Below are positions 1-5,410 of a stretch of 5,410 nucleotides of DNA, piece by piece. How positions within the stretch are numbered: position 1 is the first letter of the stretch; each line of letters starts with the position of its first letter. The stretch comes from an uncultured Clostridia bacterium (GTDB lineage Bacteria; Bacillota; Clostridia; Oscillospirales; Butyricicoccaceae). Position numbers and translations under genes: made by a program. The notes beneath the pieces were generated by a model that was given only the letters and a program-made list of their open reading frames with translations, did no database searches and was not told the DNA's origin. The stretch is from assembly GCA_947856675.1 (NCBI GenBank), contig CANUCM010000076.1, forward strand, positions 1 through 5,410, given 5' to 3'.

Positions 1-735
1 GCGCTGTTTGACGACGAGCGCAGCATGGTGCGCATCGACATGAGCGAGTATATGGAAAAGTACTCGGTGTCGCGTCTGATTGGCGCGCCTCCGGGATATG
101 TCGGCTACGAGGAGGGCGGCCAGCTGACCGAAGCGGTGCGCCGGCGCCCGTACAGCGTGGTGCTGTTTGACGAGGTCGAAAAAGCGCACCCCGACGTGTT
201 CAACGTGCTTCTGCAGGTGCTCGACGACGGGCGCATCACCGACAGCCAGGGCCGCACGGTCGACTTTAAAAACACCATTATCATCCTGACGAGCAACCTC
301 GGCTCGGGCGACATTCTTGAGGGCATGCAGCCCGACGGCACGCTGAGCGAGACGGCGCGCAGCCGCGTCGAAGGCCTTCTGCGCACGCAGTTCCGGCCGG
401 AGTTTTTAAACCGTCTGGACGAAATTGTGTTCTACAAGCCGCTGACGCGTGAGGAAATCGCGCGCATCGTCGATTTGCTGCTTGAAAACCTGGCAAAACG
501 CCTGCACGAGCAGCAGCTGTCGCTCGAGGTCACGGACGGGGCGAAGGAGTATATCGCCCAAAACGGCTACGACCCGGTGTTCGGCGCGCGTCCGCTCAAG
601 CGCCTGATTCAGCGCGAGGTGGAAACGCGCATCGCCCGCCTGCTCATCGCGCGCGACGTCGCGCCGGGCAGCACGCTTCAGGTGCAGTGCGTAAACGGCG
701 AGCTGGAGGTCTGCGTCAGGGAGGAAGAAAATTAA
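1..735 (+). CDS. clpB: ATP-dependent disaggregase ClpB, C-terminal fragment
   Basis: This is the last 244 residues of a Hsp100/ClpB chaperone; the 5' part lies outside the window and the frame is open from base 1. ClpB is a cytoplasmic hexameric AAA+ ATPase that pulls polypeptides out of aggregates together with DnaK/DnaJ/GrpE. Visible parts of the second AAA+ domain, numbered in the fragment: pore loop GAPPGYVGY (28-36), Walker B VVLFDE (53-58), sensor-1 TSN (97-99), arginine finger R138 in FRPEFLNR, and sensor-2 GAR (196-198) in the small C-terminal subdomain. The wording IGAPPGYVGYEEGG and VLDDGR is that of ClpB. I see no ClpP-docking IGF/VGF loop between sensor-1 and the arginine finger, which argues against ClpA, ClpC or ClpX. 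The end, rich in Glu, is at the normal ClpB length. No terminator follows; the next promoter begins 10 bases after the stop. A CIRCE or other heat-shock element would lie upstream and cannot be seen. Confidence 0.96.
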   Translation, partial: ALFDDERSMVRIDMSEYMEKYSVSRLIGAPPGYVGYEEGGQLTEAVRRRPYSVVLFDEVEKAHPDVFNVLLQVLDDGRITDSQGRTVDFKNTIIILTSNLGSGDILEGMQPDGTLSETARSRVEGLLRTQFRPEFLNRLDEIVFYKPLTREEIARIVDLLLENLAKRLHEQQLSLEVTDGAKEYIAQNGYDPVFGARPLKRLIQREVETRIARLLIARDVAPGSTLQVQCVNGELEVCVREEEN

Positions 736-744
736 AGTTTTCTA

Positions 745-773
745 TTGACAACGGCCGCTGTATGCGATATTAT
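745..773 (+). promoter_or_regulatory. Sigma-A promoter of the riboswitch/ATPase unit
   Basis: A perfect -35 box TTGACA (745-750) is followed by exactly 17 bases and the -10 box TATTAT (768-773, five of six matches to TATAAT). The predicted transcript starts near 780, about 14 bases before the first stem of the riboswitch. It is one of the least GC-rich patches in the window. It begins only 10 bases after the clpB stop codon. Confidence 0.88.
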
Positions 774-793
774 TAACAAGCAAAGCGAATATC

Positions 794-878
794 CCGGAGG
801 GAGTAGTTTTAAACACCACGTCAACAGCTTGAGGGTTTTCCTCTGGCGCGGTGTCCGAACAGGTAACGAGACTCTTGG
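794..878 (+). promoter_or_regulatory. yybP-ykoY (Mn2+) riboswitch aptamer
   Basis: The leader folds as the yybP-ykoY family does. Stem P1.1 is CCGGAG (794-799) with CUCUUGG (872-878, one bulged U). The conserved L1 5' strand GGAGUA is at 800-805, and short stem P1.2 is GUU (806-808) with AAC (865-867). The L1 3' strand GAGA is at 868-871. A second arm has stem ACACC (813-817) with GGUGU (850-854), the conserved L3 strand GUCAACA (820-826), and an upper hairpin 827-847 closed by GAGG/CCUC. Known for the family: Mn2+ is bound where L1 docks on L3, and the riboswitch controls Mn2+ exporters, MntP, TerC-like proteins and P-type ATPases. The placement before an ATPase gene fits this. I assigned it by eye; a covariance-model search with Rfam RF00080 would be decisive. 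The fourth arm (about 855-863) is weak, with only two or three pairs. Confidence 0.92.
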
Positions 879-907
879 CGCACAAATGCGCCGGGAGTCT
901 CTTTTTT
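868..907 (+). terminator. Riboswitch expression platform: regulated intrinsic terminator
   Basis: GAGACTC (868-874) pairs with GAGTCTC (895-901), then two T:G pairs, then GGCGCA (877-882) with TGCGCC (887-892) around a CAAA loop. This gives a 15-bp stem, followed by six T (902-907). The 5' arm is made of the L1 3' strand and the P1.1 3' strand of the aptamer, so aptamer and terminator cannot form together. Inference: Mn2+ holds the aptamer, the terminator does not form, and the ATPase is transcribed (an ON switch). This also appears to be the first terminator that clpB read-through transcripts meet. Confidence 0.93.
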
Positions 908-932
908 ACAGATTGGCGCGAATCATATAACA

Positions 933-939
933 AAAGGAG
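933..939 (+). promoter_or_regulatory. Ribosome binding site of the P-type ATPase
   Basis: AAAGGAG lies 8 bases before the ATG at 948 and lies outside the terminator stem. Control therefore looks transcriptional; I see no structure that hides this site. Confidence 0.85.
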
Positions 940-947
940 CTGTCATC

Positions 948-3599
948 ATGTACCATGACAAAAGCGTTCAGGACGTCCTGCAGTCTTTGAACGTGTCGCC
1001 TGAGGCAGGACTGAGCTCTGCGGAGGCGGAAAGCCGGCTTGCAAAGCACGGCCCCAACCGTCTGGCGGAGAAAAAGGGAAAAACCCGGCTGCAGATGCTG
1101 CTGTCTCAGCTCAACGACCCGATGATCTATATTCTGTTTGCCGCGGCGGCCGTTTCGTGCTTCTTGCGCGAGTTTTCCGACGCGGTCATCATTCTGGTGG
1201 TCGTGGCGCTCAACGCCATCATCGGCATGGTGCAGGAGGGCAAGGCGCAGGACGCGCTGGAGGCGCTGAAAAAGCTGTCCTCTCCGTCGGCGCTGGTGCG
1301 GCGTGACGGCGTTTTGTGCGAGATACCGGCCGAACAGCTGGTGCCGGGCGACATCGTTGTGCTGGAAGCGGGGCGCGTGGTTCCGTGCGACCTGCGGCTG
1401 GTGGAGTCGATCAACCTGAAAATTGAGGAGTCGGCCCTGACGGGCGAAAGCGTGCCTGTGACGAAAGACGCCGGCGCCGTCATTGCGGAAAACGCCGGCC
1501 TGGGCGACCGCGTCAACATGGCCTTCTCCTCGACGGCTGTGACCTACGGCCGCGGCGAGGGCGTGGCAATCGGCACCGGCATGGATACCGAAATCGGCCG
1601 CATTGCCGCCATGCTGGGCGACGCCCCGGACGAAATGACCCCGCTGCAAAAGCGTCTGGCCGACCTTGGCAAGGTGCTGGGCATTCTGGCCGTCGGCATC
1701 TGTGTTGCGCTGTTTGTGCTGGCCATGGTGCAGAACCGACCCGTCACCGAAATGCTGCTGACCGCCATTTCCCTGGCGGTGGCCGCCATCCCCGAGGGCC
1801 TGCCCGCGGTCGTGACCATTGTTCTGGCGTTGGGCGTCGGACGCATGGTTAAGGTCAACACCATTGTGCGCCGCCTGCCGGCTGTTGAAACGCTGGGCGC
1901 GGTCAGCGTGGTGTGCTCGGACAAAACGGGCACGCTGACTCAGAACAAGATGACCGTAACCCGCGTATATTATAACGGAAAAATCGACGCGGCCAACGCT
2001 ATGGCCCCCGACCAGGATGATGTCTTCCTGCAGGGCTTCATCCTGTGCAACGACGCGAGCACGCAGGGCGGAAACCGCGTCGGCGACCCGACTGAGCTTG
2101 CGCTGCTCGACATGGGCGAGCGCTTTAACCTGACGCGCGAAGGCATTGAGGAAATCATGCCGCGCATCAACGAGCAGGCCTTTGACTCGGGCCGCAAAAT
2201 GATGACAACAGTGCATCGCGACACGCTGAAAAACCGCGTGATCGCCTTTACCAAGGGCGCTGTGGACGTCATGCTGCCGCTGTGCGTCAGCATTGTGGAA
2301 AACGGAAAAGTGCGCCCCATCACCGAACAGGACAAAAAAGCCATTATGGATGCCTCGGGCAGCATGGCGAGCGATGCGCTGCGCGTGCTGGCGCTGGCCC
2401 AGAAGCTGGATGATGACAGCGCCACCGAGCGCGATTTGACCTTTGTCGGCCTTGTGGGCATGATCGACCCGCCGCGTGCCGAGGCGCGCGACGCCGTGGA
2501 AAGCTTTAAGCACGCGGGCATCCGCACCGTGATGATCACGGGCGACCATCGCGACACGGCATATGCCATCGCACATGAGCTGGGCATTGCCGAAAGCCCC
2601 GAGCAGTGCATGTCGGGCGACCAGCTTGACAAGATGAGCGTTGAGCAGCTGGCGGCTGTCATTGACAACCTGCGCGTGTTTGCCCGCGTTTCGCCCGAGC
2701 ACAAGGTCATGATCGTTTCGGCGCTGCGCAGCCGCGGCTACATCGTTTCGATGACGGGCGACGGCGTCAACGACGCGCCCTCGCTCAAGGCGGCCGACAT
2801 CGGCGTGGCCATGGGCATCACCGGCACCGACGTCGCCAAGGGTGCGGCCGATATGGTGCTGACGGATGACAACTTTGCCACCATTGAAAAAGCGGCGCGC
2901 GAAGGCCGCAATATCTACCAGAACATTAAAAAATCGGTGCTGTTTTTGCTTTCGAGCAACTTCGGCGAGGTCATCACCATGTTTTCGGCCATTGCGGCCG
3001 GGCTTGCCTCGCCGCTCAAGGCCATTCACATCCTGTGGGTCAACCTCATCACCGACTCGCTGCCCGGCCTGGCGCTGGGCGTCGACTCGGGCGACCCCAA
3101 CTGCATGAAGGTTCCGCCGCGCGACCCCAAGGAGAGCCTGTTTGCCCACGGCGGCATCTTTATCACGGTGTTTTACGGCTGCGTGGTCAGCGCGCTGACG
3201 CTGGGCTCCTTCCTGTGGTCGCCCATCCGCGCGCTGCTGGCTGACGGGCAGGCGGTGTCGCTTTCCGCCATCCGCACCGTGCTGGAAGATCCCTATATGC
3301 TGACGCACGCGCAGACCTATGCCTTTACCATTCTGGGCATTTCCCAGCTGTTCCACGCCATCGGCATGCGCAATGTCAAGCGCAGCATTTTCCGCATGAA
3401 CCATCTGGAAAACCGCGTGATGATTCTGGCCTTTGTTGTGGGCTTTGCCCTTCAGATCGCCGTCACCGAGGTGCACTTCCTGACGCAGGTGTTCGGCACG
3501 ACCGAGCTTGCGCTGAGCGAATGGGGCCTTTTGACGCTGGTGGCCATGGTGCCGCTGGTCATGCACGAAATCCTCGCCCCCTTCCTGCGCCGCAGATAA
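948..3599 (+). CDS. P-type II cation-transporting ATPase, probable Mn2+ (Ca2+) exporter
   Basis: A complete 883-residue P2-type ATPase of the SERCA/PMR1-like group, a membrane pump that moves divalent cations out of the cytoplasm using ATP. In order: N-terminal cation-ATPase domain (about 1-50), M1-M2 (about 58-96), actuator domain with TGES (165-168), M3-M4 with IPEGLP (281-286), phosphorylation site DKTGTLT with D325, nucleotide-binding KGA (436-438), DPPR (507-510), TGD (531-533), hinge TGDGVND (603-609), then M5-M10 to the C-terminus. By comparison with SERCA, the ligand residues are E283 (M4), N671 and E674 (M5), and N699, T702 and D703 (M6). The M8 acid is replaced by Q800. These fit Ca2+/Mn2+ transport and not Na+/K+ or heavy-metal pumps; no CPC motif is present. 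The start at 948 has a good ribosome site. A Mn2+ riboswitch controls the gene, which is the main reason to prefer Mn2+ as substrate. The closest known parallel is lactococcal YoaB. Which ion dominates cannot be read from the sequence. Confidence 0.95.
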   Translation: MYHDKSVQDVLQSLNVSPEAGLSSAEAESRLAKHGPNRLAEKKGKTRLQMLLSQLNDPMIYILFAAAAVSCFLREFSDAVIILVVVALNAIIGMVQEGKAQDALEALKKLSSPSALVRRDGVLCEIPAEQLVPGDIVVLEAGRVVPCDLRLVESINLKIEESALTGESVPVTKDAGAVIAENAGLGDRVNMAFSSTAVTYGRGEGVAIGTGMDTEIGRIAAMLGDAPDEMTPLQKRLADLGKVLGILAVGICVALFVLAMVQNRPVTEMLLTAISLAVAAIPEGLPAVVTIVLALGVGRMVKVNTIVRRLPAVETLGAVSVVCSDKTGTLTQNKMTVTRVYYNGKIDAANAMAPDQDDVFLQGFILCNDASTQGGNRVGDPTELALLDMGERFNLTREGIEEIMPRINEQAFDSGRKMMTTVHRDTLKNRVIAFTKGAVDVMLPLCVSIVENGKVRPITEQDKKAIMDASGSMASDALRVLALAQKLDDDSATERDLTFVGLVGMIDPPRAEARDAVESFKHAGIRTVMITGDHRDTAYAIAHELGIAESPEQCMSGDQLDKMSVEQLAAVIDNLRVFARVSPEHKVMIVSALRSRGYIVSMTGDGVNDAPSLKAADIGVAMGITGTDVAKGAADMVLTDDNFATIEKAAREGRNIYQNIKKSVLFLLSSNFGEVITMFSAIAAGLASPLKAIHILWVNLITDSLPGLALGVDSGDPNCMKVPPRDPKESLFAHGGIFITVFYGCVVSALTLGSFLWSPIRALLADGQAVSLSAIRTVLEDPYMLTHAQTYAFTILGISQLFHAIGMRNVKRSIFRMNHLENRVMILAFVVGFALQIAVTEVHFLTQVFGTTELALSEWGLLTLVAMVPLVMHEILAPFLRRR

Positions 3600-3602
3600 T
3601 TC

Positions 3603-3635
3603 AAAACCCCGCGGAGTTTTGCTCCGCGGGGTTTT
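3603..3635 (+). terminator. Intrinsic terminator after the ATPase gene
   Basis: A perfect 14-bp inverted repeat, AAAACCCCGCGGAG (3603-3616) and CTCCGCGGGGTTTT (3622-3635), around a TTTTG loop, starts 3 bases after the stop codon. The T tract on one side and A tract on the other would let it work in both directions. It separates the ATPase from the ligase gene, so the latter needs its own promoter. Confidence 0.93.
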
Positions 3636-3639
3636 CTGT

Positions 3640-3668
3640 TTGCGCCCGCCGGGGGCGCGTGGTATGAT
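3640..3668 (+). promoter_or_regulatory. Likely extended -10 promoter of the biotin ligase gene
   Basis: The -10 box TATGAT (3663-3668) has the extended TG dinucleotide at 3660-3661. Seventeen bases upstream is a poor -35 box, TTGCGC (3640-3645). An inverted repeat GCGCCC/GGGCGC (3642-3647 and 3653-3658) lies in the spacer. The transcript would start near 3675, so the leader would be only about 15 bases and begin at the ribosome site. The strong terminator just upstream makes a promoter here necessary, but the assignment by eye is modest. Confidence 0.45.
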
Positions 3669-3689
3669 AAGGCGAAAGGATGTGAAAGC

Positions 3690-4454
3690 ATGGGGCACAA
3701 TCCGGACGGTGTGTGCGCGCAGCGCATCCGCGCGCTGTTGCACACGCGCGCGCTGGGGCGCGTTTTGACGGTGCTGGATGAAACGGCTTCGACAAACGCC
3801 GAGCTGCGCGCGAGGGAGTGTGCGGTGCACGGCGAAACGGTGATTGCCCGCCGGCAGACGGCGGGCCGCGGCCGGCTGGGGCGGCGGTTTGAAAGCCCGG
3901 AAGGCGGGCTGTATCTTTCGGTCATGCTGCGGGGGTGTGCAGAGCCCGGGCAGGTGACCATCCGGGCGGCGGCCGCGGTGCACCGGGCGGTGCTTTCGGT
4001 GTGCGCCCTGCGGTGCAGCATCAAGTGGGTCAACGACCTGCTTCTTGACGGGCGCAAGGTCTGCGGCATTCTGACCGAGGGGGTGTGCAGCCCGCAGACG
4101 GGCCGCCTGACGGGGGCGGTGTGCGGCATCGGGCTCAATGTGGGCGCGGTGTTTGAGCCGCCGCTTGACAAAACGGCGGGCAGCCTGCCCGCCGGTGTGG
4201 ATAAAAACGCGCTGGCCGCCGCCGTGCTCTGCGAGCTGGAGCGGTGCCTGGACGAGCCGTTTGACGCGGTGCTGCGCTATTACCGGGCGCATTGCCCCAT
4301 GGCGGGGCAGGATGTGACGGTGCGGCCTTCCGGCCTGCCGCCGTACGAGGCGCGGGTGGAAGGCATCGACGACGAAGGGCGCCTTGTGGTTGTGCGAGGC
4401 GGGCAAAGACAGGCGCTGTCGTCGGGCGAGGTTTCGCTGCACCGGGAGGATTAA
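3690..4454 (+). CDS. birA: Biotin--[acetyl-CoA carboxylase] ligase, without repressor domain
   Basis: A 254-residue biotin-protein ligase, which makes biotinyl-5'-AMP from biotin and ATP and transfers biotin to the lysine of biotin carboxyl carrier proteins in the cytoplasm. Key parts: STN (34-36), the adenylate-binding loop GRGRLGR (59-65), KWVND (112-116), where K112 matches the catalytic lysine K183 of E. coli BirA, and GIGLNVG (146-152). The small SH3-like C-terminal domain spans about 205-254 and contains SGEVSL. The protein starts directly at the catalytic domain; the winged-helix DNA-binding domain of bifunctional BirA (about 60 residues) is missing, so it should not repress biotin genes. 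ATG 3690 is preceded by AAAGGA (3675-3680) at 9 bases. An ATG at 3680 is followed at once by TGA and is not the start. The stop codon overlaps that of the convergent kinase gene. Composition is more GC-rich than that of the ATPase gene. Confidence 0.95.
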   Translation: MGHNPDGVCAQRIRALLHTRALGRVLTVLDETASTNAELRARECAVHGETVIARRQTAGRGRLGRRFESPEGGLYLSVMLRGCAEPGQVTIRAAAAVHRAVLSVCALRCSIKWVNDLLLDGRKVCGILTEGVCSPQTGRLTGAVCGIGLNVGAVFEPPLDKTAGSLPAGVDKNALAAAVLCELERCLDEPFDAVLRYYRAHCPMAGQDVTVRPSGLPPYEARVEGIDDEGRLVVVRGGQRQALSSGEVSLHRED

Positions 4455-5362
4455 AGGCCTTCGTTTCCGATAAACTCCCGCAGCAGCGAGTCGCGCGGCA
4501 CGTCGCACGGCTGCACGGGCACGGCCTTTTGCAAAAACCAGCGCAGCTCGGCGCACAGCGCGGCGTGTTCGCCGCCGTCGGGCAGATAGGGCAGCACGAG
4601 CGTGCGGTACAGCCCCAGCTCGTAGGCCATGGCGGTGTCGATGCACGCGAGGGCGCGGTGCCGGTGCGGGGTGATGTAGAGCCGTTCGCCGCGCGACACG
4701 CTGGCAAACATGCGCAGGGTGTGCTCCGGCTCCCGGCCGCGGAAAATGCGGTCGCGGCTGATGCGGCGCAAAAGCCGCAGCCGGTCGGGCGGCAGCACGC
4801 TGCCGTCGGGGGCGGCAAACCCGCTGTCCGTGTCGGCGTACAGGCCGGTGCAGGCCGGGCCGGCGACGTCGGGGTTGAGCGCGTGGATGCCTTCAAAAAG
4901 GACGATCCCCTGCGCATGCGGATGCAGCCTGTGCGTTTTGGGGGCGCGTTCCTGCAGCGTAAAGTCAAAGCGCGGCGCGTCGATGGGCAGCCCGCGCAGC
5001 AGGCGGCCGATGTCGCGGCGCACGAGGGGGATGTCAAGCCGTTCGGGCGATTCGAGGTCGACGCAGCCCTGCTCGTCGACGGGCAGGGGGCCCTGCGAGT
5101 GTCCGATGAAGTAGTCGTCCATGGAAAGGGCGAGAGCCGGGACGCCGCAGCGTTCCAGCTCGCGGCACAAAAGCTGTGCCGTGGTGGTTTTGCCCGCGCC
5201 CGAAGGGCCGGACAGCATCACGACGTTTGCGCCCCGCGCGGCGAGAACGGCCCGGCAGGCGGCGGCAATGCGAAGGGAAAGCTGTTCCTCGCAGTGCCCG
5301 ATTTCCGCACGGGCGTCCAGCAGCAGCCGGGAACCGGTGCGTGCAATGTCATACATCTTCAT
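4451..5362 (-). CDS. P-loop kinase of the uridine kinase / phosphoribulokinase superfamily
   Basis: A 303-residue cytoplasmic P-loop kinase. Numbered from the ATG at 5362: an N-terminal helical stretch (1-45), Walker A GPSGAGKTT (52-60), DDYF (82-85) at the usual substrate-binding place of uridine kinases, RFDF (131-134), FEGIH (156-160) as the Walker B-like strand, and an arginine-rich lid region RRISRDR (199-205). Uridine kinase phosphorylates uridine or cytidine to the monophosphate; clostridia carry many relatives of this kind annotated only as uridine kinase family or nucleoside kinase. The protein is about 90 residues longer than the standard 210-residue Udk, with extra sequence at both ends. 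It has no TGS domain like the longer clostridial nucleoside kinases, so the substrate is uncertain. The ATG at 5362 is chosen over the GTG at 5371 because GGAGG (5371-5375) lies 8 bases before the ATG, while the GTG overlaps the ribosome site itself. No terminator is visible after the stop. Confidence 0.88.
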   Translation of the reverse strand: MKMYDIARTGSRLLLDARAEIGHCEEQLSLRIAAACRAVLAARGANVVMLSGPSGAGKTTTAQLLCRELERCGVPALALSMDDYFIGHSQGPLPVDEQGCVDLESPERLDIPLVRRDIGRLLRGLPIDAPRFDFTLQERAPKTHRLHPHAQGIVLFEGIHALNPDVAGPACTGLYADTDSGFAAPDGSVLPPDRLRLLRRISRDRIFRGREPEHTLRMFASVSRGERLYITPHRHRALACIDTAMAYELGLYRTLVLPYLPDGGEHAALCAELRWFLQKAVPVQPCDVPRDSLLREFIGNEGL

Positions 5363-5370
5363 GGTGTGCA

Positions 5371-5375
5371 CCTCC
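5371..5375 (-). promoter_or_regulatory. Ribosome binding site deciding the kinase start
   Basis: On the minus strand GGAGG lies 8 bases before the ATG at 5362. It shares a base with the in-frame GTG codon at 5371, so it cannot serve that codon. This shortens the protein from 306 to 303 residues. The remaining 35 bases to the window end hold no clear -10 or -35 box. Confidence 0.85.
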
Positions 5376-5410
5376 GCTTTGTATGTGTATCGCGCCGGGG
5401 CGCCGGGTAT

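Noticed and set aside
726..743. Inverted repeat AGAAAA/TTTTCT around the clpB stop codon
   Set aside because: Six A:T-rich pairs and no T tract after it; too weak for an intrinsic terminator.
745..930. A 61-codon plus-strand frame between clpB and the ATPase
   Set aside because: It lies over the promoter, riboswitch and terminator, which explain these bases fully, and it has no convincing ribosome site.
1127..2710. Three minus-strand frames of 129-246 codons inside the ATPase gene
   Set aside because: Products rich in Ser, Thr, Arg and Met without motifs; they are reverse-strand shadows of the ATPase codons.
3452..4171. Minus-strand frame of 239 codons over the ATPase end and the ligase
   Set aside because: It crosses the ATPase terminator and the start of birA, lacks any family motif, and is antisense to well-supported genes.
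906..4646. A 1246-codon open frame on the minus strand across the ATPase and ligase genes
   Set aside because: It is antisense to two clearly real genes, its product is a low-complexity mix of Arg, His, Gln and Ala, it has no recognisable domain, and its stop-free run is explained by GC-rich wobble positions of the real genes.
4135..5114. Frames of 134-300 codons in other frames over the kinase gene
   Set aside because: Low-complexity Ala/Pro/Arg/Cys-rich products with no motif, whereas the kinase frame has Walker A, DDYF and FEGIH.
5392..5403. GC palindrome GCGCC-GG-GGCGC upstream of the kinase gene
   Set aside because: A 2-base loop is too tight for a hairpin, no T tract is visible, and the window ends too soon to judge it as an operator.

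Overview
The window looks like core chromosome of a GC-rich, low-copy-repeat Firmicute, most likely a clostridial lineage such as the Oscillospirales. This is inferred from four things: strong GGAGG-type ribosome binding sites, intrinsic terminators, a yybP-ykoY riboswitch in front of a P-type ATPase, and high GC at wobble positions. I see no mobile element, CRISPR array, tRNA or rRNA, and no gap of 300 bases or more without a gene.

Layout: (1) 1-735 (+) is the C-terminal part of the disaggregase ClpB, cut by the window edge. (2) 736-947 is a 212-base regulatory region. It holds a near-consensus sigma-A promoter, a Mn2+-sensing yybP-ykoY riboswitch, and a 15-bp terminator whose 5' arm is built from the 3' strand of the aptamer. 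(3) 948-3599 (+) is a complete 883-residue type II P-type ATPase of the Ca2+/Mn2+ group, followed by a perfect 14-bp terminator. (4) 3690-4454 (+) is a biotin-protein ligase without the DNA-binding domain, with its own likely extended -10 promoter. (5) 4451-5362 (-) is a P-loop kinase of the uridine kinase/phosphoribulokinase superfamily. It converges on the ligase gene so that the two stop codons share the tetramer TTAA.

The genes are not one pathway. The one real functional unit is promoter, riboswitch and ATPase. The sensor predicts that high Mn2+ prevents termination and switches the pump on, so the ATPase is best read as a Mn2+ efflux pump (perhaps also carrying Ca2+), not a generic calcium ATPase. 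ClpB transcription has no terminator of its own and must run into the riboswitch. The window holds a clear example of a known regulatory system in a new context; I found no convincing wholly new system.
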